Source of the DNA: CAYWNA01 sp964459305
GTDB taxonomy: Bacteria; Planctomycetota; Planctomycetia; Pirellulales; Pirellulaceae
Length of the DNA stretch: 64,000 nt
Reading direction: 5' to 3'
Assembly: GCA_964459305.1 (NCBI GenBank)
Contig: CAYWNA010000029.1
Location: 1-64,000, forward strand
Shown here: piece by piece, positions 9,243-18,728 of the stretch
Numbering within the stretch: the stretch's first letter is position 1
Layout: the number at the start of each line of letters is the position of its first letter
Notes under the pieces: model-generated
Told to the model about the DNA's origin: nothing
What the model saw: the letters and a program-made list of their open reading frames with translations, nothing else
Database searches by the model: none
Program-made: the position numbers and the translations under genes

Positions 9243-11177
9243 ATGAGAAGCGGTGCGGATATGACAACGGAACAAACAACTGCGACAGATAACACCCACG
9301 GCCACGTATCCGAGCGACCGCGTGCCTTTGGGCTGTTCCTGGTCTTCGTGTGGTTCGGTTTGGTTGCCGGCATCAGCGAGGTATGCGCGGCTCTCGTGCT
9401 GCATGCCTGGCGTGGTCATTGCATGTTCTTCAATGAGAACGCTATCTGGATGACACCCGTGGCGCAGATGCTGTTGTTCGCCGTGTTGTCGCTTCCAATC
9501 GCGGCGTTTGCATATTGGTTCCCGCAAAAAACGTCGCTTTTCGCGGCGGTCGGCTTTTGCGCCTTCTTGGCGTCGTTCTGCTTCTTGGAAAGTCTCGGTT
9601 CGCTGCACATGCTGGCTGCTCTGCTGCTGGCAATTGGCATCGGCTTTCAGATCGGTCGGATCGTAGACAGGCAGCCGCGGCCTTTCCTGGCTCTTGTGCG
9701 TCGGAGTGTTGCTTGGCTAATCGTTGTTGCCTTCATCGCGGGAGTCGGCCTGAAAGGACATCGTATTGCCGAGGAAACGATTGCACGCAAGCGTCTTCCA
9801 CCTCCAGAACCGAAAAGCCCTAACGTGGTGCTTGTGATTCTTGACACGGTTCGGGCCGATGCCTTGAGTGCTTACGGTGCCCCAGAAGCCCAAACACCGA
9901 ACCTGGAGCGTTTTGCAAAAAATGCTGTCGTGTTTGACGGCGCACTGGCTCCGTCGTCGTGGACCTTGCCTTCGCACGCCAGTATGTTCACTGGCCTGCC
10001 CCCCAACGAACTGAACGCGGATTGGTTCTCTCCATTGAAAAAACGGTATCCTACTCTGGCCGAAGTAATGCGAGACCATGGCTACGCGACCGGTGGTTTT
10101 GTGGGGAACGCTGCGTACTGTGGTCGGCCGACTGGTTTGCACCGCGGATTCATCCACTATGAAGACTTTCCTCTGACCGTCGGCGAGGTGTTGCATCATT
10201 CTCGTATAATCGCACGAGTCGTTGACTCAAGCCTGGGTTCGTCTTGGTTCGGAATCTACGACGTCGTCGGGCGAAAGGGAGGAAAGCAGGTCACAGAGGG
10301 GTTCTTGAACTGGACCGATCATCAACGGGGACGCCCCTTCTTCGCGTTTCTCAACTATTTCGACGTTCACGATCCCTATCTGCCGGATCGTCTTGTTGAG
10401 GAAGATCGGGCGCTGACGCACCAAGAGAAACTCCTGATGAAGAACTGGTGGCGCACCGAACCCGATGACATTCGACAAGGGGATTTGCGACTTGCCCGAG
10501 CCTGCTACAGTTCGTTGATTCACGAGGTCGACCGACACATCGGATCGCTGATGGCGGGATTGGCCGAACGCGACCTGCTGGACAACACGATTATTGTCGT
10601 GACGTCGGACCACGGCGAGCATTTCGGAGAACACAATCTCTACCGTCATGGCAACAGTCTGTATCGCCCACTGGTCCATGTGCCGTTCATGGTTTCCTGG
10701 CCCCAGAAGATCGAAAACAGACGCCGGGTCTCCAATCCGGTGACCCTGCAAGATCTGCCGGCGACGGTCCTTGAATGGACCGGCATCAAGAATAACGGAC
10801 GCCTCGGCGGAAACTCACTTGCCGAACTCTGCGCGCCGGATGGCGAGCGGAAAGGACATGTGACGAGCCCGCTCTTTGCTCTCGTGAATCGCCATCCCAA
10901 TTCAGACAAAATTCCGAACCTCCGATGGTCGCCAGTGACAAGAGGTACCATTCACTCCTTGTTGGAAGATGGCAAGTACCTGATCCGCTTCGGTGACGAC
11001 GAGCGGCGCATGTACGATTTCGTCACAGATGCTGCGGAAGAACTGAACCTAGCCACGGACGTAGCTCATCACGTTCAAATGCAACAAATCGAAGGTTCGC
11101 TGAACCGATTGCTAAAGGACACAGCCGGCGCGAAAGGCCTCGCGCAAGGATCGCAAGACGAAGGGCAGGGGCTATAG
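9243..11177 (+). CDS. Membrane-anchored sulfatase/phosphoethanolamine-transferase-like hydrolase
   Basis: The protein has 644 residues from ATG 9243; an alternative ATG lies at 9261. Four or five hydrophobic segments fill residues 28-172, so the catalytic domain (193-630) is membrane-tethered. Alkaline-phosphatase-fold signatures include NVVLVILDTVRADALSAYG (Asp201 is a metal ligand), the nucleophile region SSWTLPSHASMFTG, and VTSDHGEHFGEH with further metal ligands. In true sulfatases the nucleophile is a Cys or Ser in C/S-x-P-S-R; here it is Thr241-L-P-S-H, so formylglycine cannot form. Thr is the nucleophile in phosphoethanolamine transferases, so transfer or hydrolysis of a phosphoryl group is possible. 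It starts 190 bases after the kinase gene and may have its own promoter. Confidence 0.82.
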   Translation: MRSGADMTTEQTTATDNTHGHVSERPRAFGLFLVFVWFGLVAGISEVCAALVLHAWRGHCMFFNENAIWMTPVAQMLLFAVLSLPIAAFAYWFPQKTSLFAAVGFCAFLASFCFLESLGSLHMLAALLLAIGIGFQIGRIVDRQPRPFLALVRRSVAWLIVVAFIAGVGLKGHRIAEETIARKRLPPPEPKSPNVVLVILDTVRADALSAYGAPEAQTPNLERFAKNAVVFDGALAPSSWTLPSHASMFTGLPPNELNADWFSPLKKRYPTLAEVMRDHGYATGGFVGNAAYCGRPTGLHRGFIHYEDFPLTVGEVLHHSRIIARVVDSSLGSSWFGIYDVVGRKGGKQVTEGFLNWTDHQRGRPFFAFLNYFDVHDPYLPDRLVEEDRALTHQEKLLMKNWWRTEPDDIRQGDLRLARACYSSLIHEVDRHIGSLMAGLAERDLLDNTIIVVTSDHGEHFGEHNLYRHGNSLYRPLVHVPFMVSWPQKIENRRRVSNPVTLQDLPATVLEWTGIKNNGRLGGNSLAELCAPDGERKGHVTSPLFALVNRHPNSDKIPNLRWSPVTRGTIHSLLEDGKYLIRFGDDERRMYDFVTDAAEELNLATDVAHHVQMQQIEGSLNRLLKDTAGAKGLAQGSQDEGQGL

Positions 11178-11258
11178 TTTAAATACTGAGTCTTCGAGGG
11201 CGCGTCCTATCCGGCGAACCGACTTCACAATCGCCGCTGGAATGTTCGGGCAGAAGTC

Positions 11259-12776
11259 TCATCTCGCATGCACTACGTGCTTTCCCTTGTCACGTAGTGC
11301 GTCGAGCAATTGGTCCAAATGGCCCGGTGTAGTCAGCGGGTTGATGATGGTCACGCGCAGGGCCCCGACTCCATCGATGTTTGTGGAGACGATATAGAAC
11401 TCGCCCGATTCGATCAGCTTCCTTCGGAGTTCCAATTGGAATTGTCCCAGGCGTTCCGGCGGAGCGTCGCGCAGCGAGTCGGGCACGTGGCGGAAGACGA
11501 CGATGTTGCACTCCGGTTCATGGACCGGTTCGAAGTCCGGCGCCGCGCTCAGCTTCTCGTACAACGCCTTTCCCAGGTCGAAGGTGATGTCCACCATGTC
11601 GGCGAACAGTCGAGGGCCGAACAGCGACCACACGCCCCATAAGCCATACGCGACGGCGCGCTTGGTGCATTCGATGGTCCGCAGACCGCTGTCGTACTCG
11701 GCCAGCCCGGGCGCCGACGGGTCGAACAGATACGGCGCGTCTTGCCGAAACGTTTCGAACTTATGGCTCCGGTTTCGGTAGAAGACGAAGGCACACAATG
11801 CAGGAACAAACAGCATTTTGTGGGCGTCCCAGATCAGACTATCGGCTCGCTCTAAACCGTCGACAAGATGGCTGTGCCGCTGGCTGAAACACGCACATCC
11901 GCCGTGCGCGGCGTCCACGTGCATCCACACTTCGTGCCGTTCGCATACATCGGCTATGTCATTCAGCGGATCGAAGGCCCCGATCGGCGTTGCGCATCCA
12001 CAGGCGACTACCGCAACGATCGGCTGGTTCTTCGCTCGCAGTTCCCGCAGCATATCGTCCAAACGGTTTGGGTCCATTCGGCGACGCGAGTCCAGTCCGA
12101 CTCGCAGGACCTGGCTGGTCCCCAGTCCCACAATGCCTGCCGATCGCGATACGCAGTAGTGGGCGTCCGTGTGCACAACCATTACCGGCGGCAAGCCGTC
12201 GCGAGGCACTCCGCTCTCCCACGAATCGCCGAGCGTCACGTTGCGGGCGGTAAGCAAGGCCGTGAAGTTTGCCAGCGATCCGCCGTGCGTCACCAATCCG
12301 GAAAATTCGCCGGGTCGCCAGCCGATCACTTTGCCCAACTCGTCCACCATCGCCCATTCCACGGCCGTTGCCCAAGGCCCCATCTCGTATATGGCCATGA
12401 CTTGGTTCGTCACGGAACCAACAGCATCGAACAAACCGGCGATTGGCACCGATGCCGGCACTTGGTGTCCGATATAGCGGGGGTCGTGCAAATTGAGCCC
12501 GCGATTCAGCATGATGTCGACCAGTTGGCCAAAATGCTCCGACAAGGACTCGCGGTCCGCACCGTCCGGCAACGCCGTCCGGAGCACTTTGGCAGCATGC
12601 CGCACGTTATCCGGTGGTTCGCACCATGGGAGCACTTGACCGGTCGCGGACTCCGCGGCATTCAGGTGATCGGCCAACAAGTCGACGAGTTTGTGCCCGG
12701 CCTTTCGCACGAGTTCGGGGTCGTATGCAGCCTGGATTCGTCTACGAGCCTCGTCGATCGCCGATGTCGAACACAT
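11259..12776 (-). CDS. PLP-dependent group II decarboxylase (glutamate/diaminobutyrate/aromatic amino acid type)
   Basis: The 505-residue frame begins at ATG 12776 (MCSTSAIDEARR). Fold-type I decarboxylase motifs are in place: THGGSLANFTALLTAR (phosphate-binding region, ~163-178), HTDAHYCVSRSAGIVGLG with the PLP-stacking His206, VWMHVDAAHGG with Asp288 contacting the pyridine nitrogen, and SLIWDAHKML with the Schiff-base Lys320. The C-terminal LRVTIINPLTT segment is also typical. It should remove the alpha-carboxyl group from an amino acid; the exact substrate (2,4-diaminobutyrate, glutamate, aspartate or an aromatic) cannot be decided by eye. It is a single gene, divergent from 12918-14539. 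Confidence 0.88.
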   Translation of the reverse strand: MCSTSAIDEARRRIQAAYDPELVRKAGHKLVDLLADHLNAAESATGQVLPWCEPPDNVRHAAKVLRTALPDGADRESLSEHFGQLVDIMLNRGLNLHDPRYIGHQVPASVPIAGLFDAVGSVTNQVMAIYEMGPWATAVEWAMVDELGKVIGWRPGEFSGLVTHGGSLANFTALLTARNVTLGDSWESGVPRDGLPPVMVVHTDAHYCVSRSAGIVGLGTSQVLRVGLDSRRRMDPNRLDDMLRELRAKNQPIVAVVACGCATPIGAFDPLNDIADVCERHEVWMHVDAAHGGCACFSQRHSHLVDGLERADSLIWDAHKMLFVPALCAFVFYRNRSHKFETFRQDAPYLFDPSAPGLAEYDSGLRTIECTKRAVAYGLWGVWSLFGPRLFADMVDITFDLGKALYEKLSAAPDFEPVHEPECNIVVFRHVPDSLRDAPPERLGQFQLELRRKLIESGEFYIVSTNIDGVGALRVTIINPLTTPGHLDQLLDALRDKGKHVVHAR

Positions 12777-12917
12777 GGGTCGTGACCTTCTTGAATAGTC
12801 GTCGTGCGGTCAGGCGTTGGCTTGATCTCCCGCCAGGAAAGCGTCATAGTGATGATAGGTTACGGTCTCAGGAAAGCTACGGCAACCGCTGCTTTCATAC
12901 CGAAAGGAGGTGTCGCG

Positions 12918-13097
12918 ATGAACCTGGAACTGAAGGAAGAAGAGAGGACATTGTTGCTGGAAGTGCTGGATGGACGTCTGGGCGAGTTGCGGGAGGAAGT
13001 GCACCACTCGCGCGTATTCCGTTTTACCGACGAGTTGAAGAAGAAGGAGGAAACACTGCGGGCGCTGATCGACAGAGTCGAAGTCGCCGGCCGGTGA
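12918..13097 (+). CDS. Small acidic coiled-coil protein, translationally coupled to the next gene
   Basis: The protein has 59 residues, starting MNLELKEEERTLLLEVLDGR and ending LRALIDRVEVAGR. The start is fixed by the strong AAAGGAGG eight bases upstream at 12918. The sequence is entirely amphipathic helix with heptad-like leucines and many Glu/Lys, fitting a helical hairpin or coiled coil. I believe similar orphan proteins occur in planctomycetes and deltaproteobacteria, but no function is known to me. Its TGA (13095-13097) shares its A with the ATG of the propeller gene, so the two are translated together. Confidence 0.75.
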   Translation: MNLELKEEERTLLLEVLDGRLGELREEVHHSRVFRFTDELKKKEETLRALIDRVEVAGR

Positions 13098-14539
13098 TGC
13101 ACGGGATGCGACGGAACACTTTGCTCTTGATGTGGTTCTTCTCCATTGTTTTCGCATGCGCCACCAATGTTCGACTCGGCGCGGCTCTGGACGAGGGCCG
13201 TTCCTCGTCGGCATCAACGACCGTGGGCGTCAGGCCGAAGGGCGGCAGCGACTGGCCTACGTTCTTGGGGCCGACGGGCGACAGCAAGTCGCCGGAGACG
13301 GGCATTCTGACATCGTGGCCCGAAGACGGTCCGCGCGTGGTCTGGCATCGGCCAATTGGCGAGAGCTTCGGAATCGGATCGGTCAGCAAGGGCAGATTCT
13401 ACCAGTTCGATCGATACGACGAGAAAGCGCGGCTCACCTGCATGGATGCGAGGACGGGTAAGGACATCTGGAAAGTCGAATACCCGACCAACTACGTGGA
13501 CATGTACGGGTACAATGGCGGCCCCCGCTGCTCGCCTGTCATTGATGAAGATCGTGTTTACCTGTTTGGCGCCGAGGGTATGCTGCATTGCCTGCGGGCG
13601 TCCGATGGCGAACCGATCTGGAACGTCGACACGGCAGAGCAGTTCGGTGTCATTCAGAACTTTTTTGGTGTTGGGAGTACGCCTGTCGTCGAAGGACGAC
13701 TGTTGATTGTCATGGTGGGAGGCAGCCCGCCGGAATCGCAGGACGTTCCGCGGGGGCAACTGGATCGGGTCGTCGGTGACGGATCTGGCATCGTCGCCTT
13801 TGACAAAATGACCGGCGAGGTGGCATACCGCATCACCGATGAACTGGCCAGTTATGCCCCGTCAAAACTGGCTACGATCAACGGTCGGCGCTGGTGTTTT
13901 GCCTTTGCCCGTGGTGGATTGGTCGGATTCGAACCGGCGACGGGCAAAGTGGATTTCCAGTATCCGTGGCGAGCAAAACTGCTGGAAAGCGTTAACGCCA
14001 GTTCGCCGGTTGTGGTCGGCGATCAAGTGTTCATCTCGGAAACCTATGGACCGGGTAGTTCGTTATTGAAAGTACGGCCCGGAGCGTTTGACGTCGTGTG
14101 GCGTGACGAGCGTCGCAGTCGAGAGAAGGCGATGCAAACGCATTGGAATACGCCGATCTACCACGACGGCTATCTCTACGGCAGCAGTGGACGGCACACC
14201 CACGAAGCGGAATTGCGATGCATCCATTGGGCAACGGGCAAGATTGCTTGGAGCGTTCCCCGCTTGACGCGAATGTCGCTGCTGTATGTTGATGGCCATT
14301 TCGTCTGCTTGGGGGAACACGGCCATTTGCTTCTTGTGAAGGCCAATCCTGAGAAATTCCAGCTGGCTGCGTCCGTGGTGCTCCGTGATGAAGACGGCGA
14401 ACGGCTGTTGGAGTATCCTTGTTGGGCGGCGCCGATTCTGTCGAATGGGCTACTGTACGTGCGAGGGAAAGACCGTTTAGTGTGCCTGGAGTTGATTGAC
14501 GGAAACCGCACGCGGCGACTTGACAAAACGTCGGATTAA
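13097..14539 (+). CDS. Secreted PQQ-like beta-propeller protein
   Basis: The protein has 480 residues. ATG 13097 overlaps the stop of the preceding small gene; upstream ATGs in the same open frame lack the signal peptide context. Residues 1-32 are a signal peptide (LLLMWFFSIVFACATNVRLG, cleavage near GAA). The mature part opens with DWPTFLGPTGDSKSPETG, the standard entry of planctomycete outer-membrane-assembly-factor-like propellers. Blades follow with MDARTGKDIWKVEYP, LRASDGEPIWNVD, FDKMTGEVAYRI and IHWATGKIAWSVP. It probably folds as a seven- or eight-bladed periplasmic propeller. No quinoprotein active-site acid could be assigned, so enzymatic function is unproven. Confidence 0.85.
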   Translation: MHGMRRNTLLLMWFFSIVFACATNVRLGAALDEGRSSSASTTVGVRPKGGSDWPTFLGPTGDSKSPETGILTSWPEDGPRVVWHRPIGESFGIGSVSKGRFYQFDRYDEKARLTCMDARTGKDIWKVEYPTNYVDMYGYNGGPRCSPVIDEDRVYLFGAEGMLHCLRASDGEPIWNVDTAEQFGVIQNFFGVGSTPVVEGRLLIVMVGGSPPESQDVPRGQLDRVVGDGSGIVAFDKMTGEVAYRITDELASYAPSKLATINGRRWCFAFARGGLVGFEPATGKVDFQYPWRAKLLESVNASSPVVVGDQVFISETYGPGSSLLKVRPGAFDVVWRDERRSREKAMQTHWNTPIYHDGYLYGSSGRHTHEAELRCIHWATGKIAWSVPRLTRMSLLYVDGHFVCLGEHGHLLLVKANPEKFQLAASVVLRDEDGERLLEYPCWAAPILSNGLLYVRGKDRLVCLELIDGNRTRRLDKTSD

Positions 14540-14591
14540 CGCGACCTTCAGACCACGGGATTCACATCGCGTTTCAAACACAAGAAGGACA

Positions 14592-15470
14592 ATGAACAAC
14601 ATGAGAAACGACAGTAACCGGACAAGACGTGATTTTCTGAGAACCGCTGGCATCGGAACGGCTGCCGCGCTGGCTGCAATGGGTGACCAGGGAGTTGCGG
14701 AGTGTGCTGAGGCCGCCGAGTCGGTACCCGCTTCGAAGGCGAGGCCCCTGAAGTTGGCGTTGGCTTCTTACACGCTTCGAAAGTTCGACCTCGACCAGAC
14801 GCTAGCCATGACCAAACGCGTCGGCTTGGAGGCCATATGCCTGAAATCGTTCCATTTGCCCATGGACGCGACGTCAGAGCAGATTGCTGCGGTGGTCGCA
14901 AAAGTCAAGGAGGCGGGGATTGAGCTTTACGGGGGCGGCGTGATCGGGATGAAAAGCGAGGAACAAGTGAACCAGGCCTTCGAGTACGCAAAAGCCGCGG
15001 GGATGGTGAAGATCGTTGCGGCTCCATCCGTGGAAATGCTGCCGTTGGTGAATGAGAAAGTCCAGCAGTACGACATGCAGGTCTGCATTCACAATCATGG
15101 GCCAGGCGACAAGCATTTCCCAACGCCTGAAATTGCGTACGAGAAAATCAAGGAATTGGACAAGCGAGTTGGCCTCTGTCATGACGTCGGTCACACCTTG
15201 CGTTACGGTCAAGATCCAATCGCCGCCACGGAAAAGTGCGCCGACCGGATGCACGACATCCATTTGAAGGACGTCACCGAGGCAACGAAAAAGGGACATG
15301 CGACGCCCTGCGGCCGTGGTGTCATCGACCTCCCGGCCTTGGTCCGCACCCTGGTCAAAATCGGCTATTCCGGCTTCGCTGCCTTCGAATATGAAGCCGA
15401 CCCAGAAGATCCCTTGCCAGGCTTGGCCGAGTCAGTCGGCTATATTCGCGGCGTGATGGACGCAATTTGA
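14592..15470 (+). CDS. Tat-exported sugar phosphate isomerase/epimerase-like TIM barrel
   Basis: The protein has 292 residues. ATG 14592 is preferred, with AAGAAGGAC just upstream. The N-terminus carries a twin-arginine signal (TRRDFLRTAGIGTAAALAAM, then an Ala-rich cleavage region). The mature part is an AP-endonuclease-2/xylose-isomerase-like barrel: LALASYTLRKFDLDQTL, GLEAICLKSFH, VCIHNHGPGD, VGLCHDVGHTLRYGQDP, MHDIHLKDV and FAAFEYEADPEDPLPGL give the conserved His, Asp and Glu metal ligands. Relatives act on keto-sugars. It lies 52 bases after the propeller gene and may be co-transcribed with it. Confidence 0.87.
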   Translation: MNNMRNDSNRTRRDFLRTAGIGTAAALAAMGDQGVAECAEAAESVPASKARPLKLALASYTLRKFDLDQTLAMTKRVGLEAICLKSFHLPMDATSEQIAAVVAKVKEAGIELYGGGVIGMKSEEQVNQAFEYAKAAGMVKIVAAPSVEMLPLVNEKVQQYDMQVCIHNHGPGDKHFPTPEIAYEKIKELDKRVGLCHDVGHTLRYGQDPIAATEKCADRMHDIHLKDVTEATKKGHATPCGRGVIDLPALVRTLVKIGYSGFAAFEYEADPEDPLPGLAESVGYIRGVMDAI

Positions 15471-15713
15471 CCCAGGCGGACTGAGGCAATCATCCGATCG
15501 AGCTCAGGAACGGGGGTCGACTCTTGAGCCTCACTCCTAGCGAAAACGCCCAAACAAGCCATTTCGGCCCGCTCGCATTGTGCCACCGTGCGGTGGTACA
15601 ATAGGCGACTGTGATTGGCTTTTTCACACGCAGTCCGCCACCCGTAGGCCGGCAGATCGTCTAGTAGTAGCGTTCAAGCGCCCTGGTCTAGAAAACCTCT
15701 TTGGTAGAACGGT

Positions 15714-17003
15714 ATGAGTGACTCGTCTTATCCACCGGATTTTCCATCATCGACAACCGATCAAGAAAGCACCGAGTACACTTGCAGCGGCTGCGGTCGG
15801 CAGCTCAAGGTACCTGCCAAACTCGCTGGGAGCAAGGCGAAATGCCCGCAGTGCGGCGGCGTTCAAGAGGTCCCCGATGCTGGCGGTGATGTGTTGATCA
15901 TTGATGAAGACAAGGCGGCCGATGACGGCGACCCGCGGTTGCCGGCCACGCCGCCATCGCCGACACCCCCTCCTCCACCGCCGGGCGGCATCCAGAACAT
16001 GCCGTCCACCAAGTTGGGCGATCCGCTTTTTTCCGACATCTCCGGCCGCGAGACCGAGACCAAGAAGCTGTTCGACCGGATTACGGGAGAGATCGGCAAT
16101 ATCTTCGTTGGCCAGCAAGAATTGGTGCTGGGATCTTTGGTGGCGTTGTTCTCCAGCGGTCACGTTTTGATTGAAAGCGTGCCGGGACTTGGAAAAACGC
16201 TGTTTGTGCGCACGCTGGGCCGAGTGTTGGGATGCGATTTCGGCCGTATTCAGTTCACGGCTGACTTGATGCCGTCGGACATTACGGGCGCCCCGATTTT
16301 TGACATGAAGACCCAGGAGTTCCGGTTCCGCCCCGGGCCGGTTTTCACACAGTTGCTGCTGGCAGACGAAATCAACCGCTCGCCCGCCAAGACACATGCC
16401 GCATTGCTGGAAATCATGCAGGAGTACCGCGTGACGATCGATGGTAAGAGCCACCAGATCAAGCGACCGTTCCTGGTGCTTGCCACTCAGAATCCGATCG
16501 AGGCGGAAGGCACCTACAACCTTCCGGAAGCCCAACTGGATCGGTTCATGTTCAAGCTGTTGGCCGACTACCCGCAAGTAGACGAAGAGGCGAAGATACT
16601 GGAGTTGCACAGCCAACAGGTCGACATGAACGAGCGCCTCGAATCCGAGTTATCGCCCCTCATGTCGCCAGAGGAGATCCTGAAAGTCACGCGAGAGAAC
16701 AGCGACGTTCGTATCGACCCGCGTCTTGTCGACTATATCAACAAAATCGTCCGACTCACGCGTCAGTGGCCTCAGTTTCACATGGGCGCGTCACCACGGG
16801 CGGGCATCGCGTTGATGCAATCGGCGCGGACGTTGGCCGCCTTTGCCGGTCGCGATTACGCCGTGCCGGATGATGTCGCGCAACTGGCACTGGCTGCTCT
16901 GCGTCATCGAGTGATCCTGACGGCCGAAGCCGAAGTGGAAGGCCGCAATGTGGACGAGTTGCTGACCGAGTTAATCCGAACGGTGGAAGTGCCTAGGCTT
17001 TGA
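15714..17003 (+). CDS. MoxR-family AAA+ ATPase with N-terminal zinc ribbon
   Basis: The protein has 429 residues. Residues 22-50 form a zinc ribbon with CxxC pairs at Cys24/27 and Cys44/47, followed by a Pro-rich linker (~80-95). The AAA_3 domain from ~115 has Walker A GLGKTLFV, Walker B LLLADEINRSPAKTHAALLEIMQE, sensor 1 VLATQNPIEAEGTYNLPEAQLDRF and the C-terminal lid ASPRAGIALMQSAR. MoxR ATPases act as chaperones that mature other complexes, nearly always beside a DUF58 gene. Here DUF58 follows at 17228, with a palindromic repeat inserted between them. The zinc ribbon separates it from the second MoxR copy at 32820. Confidence 0.93.
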   Translation: MSDSSYPPDFPSSTTDQESTEYTCSGCGRQLKVPAKLAGSKAKCPQCGGVQEVPDAGGDVLIIDEDKAADDGDPRLPATPPSPTPPPPPPGGIQNMPSTKLGDPLFSDISGRETETKKLFDRITGEIGNIFVGQQELVLGSLVALFSSGHVLIESVPGLGKTLFVRTLGRVLGCDFGRIQFTADLMPSDITGAPIFDMKTQEFRFRPGPVFTQLLLADEINRSPAKTHAALLEIMQEYRVTIDGKSHQIKRPFLVLATQNPIEAEGTYNLPEAQLDRFMFKLLADYPQVDEEAKILELHSQQVDMNERLESELSPLMSPEEILKVTRENSDVRIDPRLVDYINKIVRLTRQWPQFHMGASPRAGIALMQSARTLAAFAGRDYAVPDDVAQLALAALRHRVILTAEAEVEGRNVDELLTELIRTVEVPRL

Positions 17004-17030
17004 GATCGTAGAATCGCGGAGCTCGCAATG

Positions 17031-17178
17031 GCTAAGGATCGCTGCCGAAACGATACTGGCATTGGCTTGATGTAGCCGAACTCGCCAGAGTTTGGTTTTT
17101 TCCATGCGAAGCGACCAAAGTCTGGCGACTTCGGCTACCATGAAGTCGGGATCTACTTCGGCGCCGTTCCTAAACTAC
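17031..17178. repeat. Palindromic repeat family R1, copy 1 (long form)
   Basis: The core at 17072-17138 is an imperfect inverted repeat. The left arm starts GTAGCCGAACTCGCCAGAG and the right arm ends CTGGCGACTTCGGCTAC; 22 of 24 arm positions pair. About 148 bases, including flanks on both sides, are also shared with the copy at 20148-20296, so the mobile or amplified unit can be longer than the palindrome. It lies between the MoxR and DUF58 genes and probably forms a hairpin in the transcript. Confidence 0.85.
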
Positions 17179-17227
17179 GATGCCACGTGGAGCGCACCAA
17201 CAACTCTCAACCCTCAACCTCATCCCC

Positions 17228-18652
17228 ATGAGCGAACTGGTCAATTGGGTCCGAGACAGCTCTGAACTGCTACGATCACTTCCGTGGTTGATGCTGGTGC
17301 TTTTCATTGCGCCGCTGGCGGCGCTGGCGTACTGGAAGCGGACGTTTCCGTACACGCCTCTGGCCATCGTCATGCTTGGGCCTTGTATCCTGTCGCTGGG
17401 AATGCTGTTTTATCCTGAGTTATTCTTGCTGGTCGGCACCGCGGATGTGGTGATTCTATTGGTCGCCGCTGCGGACCTGTTCTCATTGCCGGGCGAGCGT
17501 GCATTTTCCGCGGAACGCTCTACGTTGCGCATTACTTCGCTGAAGAAACGGCACCGTGTTTCGCTCACCGTCAACAACCACACTCGCCGCACGTGGAATG
17601 TTTGGATTCGGGACGACGTTCCTCAAGAGTTCGAGGCAACGCCCGATGAATTCGTGCGGCGGCTATCGGGACAGAGCCGCACGACGTTGAACTACGAATT
17701 GAAGGCCAGCCGACGCGGTTCGTTTCAATTGAACGCCGTGCACTTGCGGGTGCGAAGTTTCTTGGGTCTGTGGCAGAGGTATATGACTTATCCAGGCGAG
17801 TCGGTGCTGAATGTGTACCCCGATATGCAACAGCTTGCCGAATATGCGATTCTTGCCCGAACAGACCGACTCAGCCTGATGGGAGTTAGACGCACGCGCA
17901 AGGTCGGCCAGGATAACGACTTTGAACGCCTGCGCGACTACACGCTGGACGACAACTACAAACACATCGACTGGCGTGCGACCGCCAGGCGCAGGAAGCT
18001 GACCGTGAAGGAGTACCAGTCCAGCCAGAGCCAGCACGTCATTTTCCTGATGGATTGTGGCCGCATGATGACGAACGAGGCGGCGGGACTGAGCCTGCTG
18101 GACCATTCGCTGAACGCCATGTTGATGCTCAGCTTTGTAGCACTCCAGAAAGGCGACTCGGTCGGCCTGATTTGCTTCTCAGATCAGATTCACACCTTCG
18201 TGCCGCCGCGCGGGGGCATGAACCAGATGAACAAGCTGCTGCACGCCGCGTTTGATCGTTTCCCACAGCTAGTTGAATCTCGCTACGATCAGGCCTTTCT
18301 GTATCTATCAGCCCACTGCCGAAAACGGTCGATGGTCGTACTGATGACGAATCTGATCGACGAAGTGAATGCCCACCAGGTGGAACAATACTTGAGCACG
18401 CTGGCCGGCCGGCATCTGCCATTGGGCGTTTTGTTGCGAGATCACCAGTTGTTTGACGCTGCGGACATGCAACGTCCCACCGATCTGAACCTGTACCGAT
18501 CCGCCGCTGCAGCGGAAATCCTCACGTGGCGTCACCAGGTGCTGACCGACCTGGAGCACAAGGGCGTGATGTCACTAGACGTCTTCCCCGAGGACATGAC
18601 TGCGCCGCTGGTGAACCGCTATCTGGAAATCAAAGCCCGGCACCTCTTGTAG
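17228..18652 (+). CDS. DUF58 domain protein with von Willebrand-like fold, membrane form
   Basis: The protein has 474 residues; ATG 17228 begins MSELVNWVRDSS. Two hydrophobic segments lie at ~20-40 and ~48-80, then a beta-rich region resembling the usual DUF58 N-terminal part. The DUF58 signature is clear: GVRRTRKVGQDNDFERLRDY with DDNYKHIDWRATARRRKLTVKEY, followed by VIFLMDCGRMM, a MIDAS-like strand with DxGxx rather than DxSxS. DUF58 proteins accompany MoxR ATPases and are thought to be cell-envelope or maturation factors. The MoxR partner is immediately upstream at 15714. The gene is convergent with the MFS gene. Confidence 0.9.
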   Translation: MSELVNWVRDSSELLRSLPWLMLVLFIAPLAALAYWKRTFPYTPLAIVMLGPCILSLGMLFYPELFLLVGTADVVILLVAAADLFSLPGERAFSAERSTLRITSLKKRHRVSLTVNNHTRRTWNVWIRDDVPQEFEATPDEFVRRLSGQSRTTLNYELKASRRGSFQLNAVHLRVRSFLGLWQRYMTYPGESVLNVYPDMQQLAEYAILARTDRLSLMGVRRTRKVGQDNDFERLRDYTLDDNYKHIDWRATARRRKLTVKEYQSSQSQHVIFLMDCGRMMTNEAAGLSLLDHSLNAMLMLSFVALQKGDSVGLICFSDQIHTFVPPRGGMNQMNKLLHAAFDRFPQLVESRYDQAFLYLSAHCRKRSMVVLMTNLIDEVNAHQVEQYLSTLAGRHLPLGVLLRDHQLFDAADMQRPTDLNLYRSAAAAEILTWRHQVLTDLEHKGVMSLDVFPEDMTAPLVNRYLEIKARHLL

Positions 18653-18728
18653 TCGGCTTAGGATCGGCCGAGAAATCACTGTCGCGTTTGTTGCCTGCGC
18701 TTCACAGCCTTCACGCGAGAATTGACGC

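Noticed and set aside
12614..13096. Upstream extension of the second propeller gene's frame
   Set aside because: The signal peptide begins at 13097, and the extension overlaps the small coupled gene and the divergent decarboxylase start.
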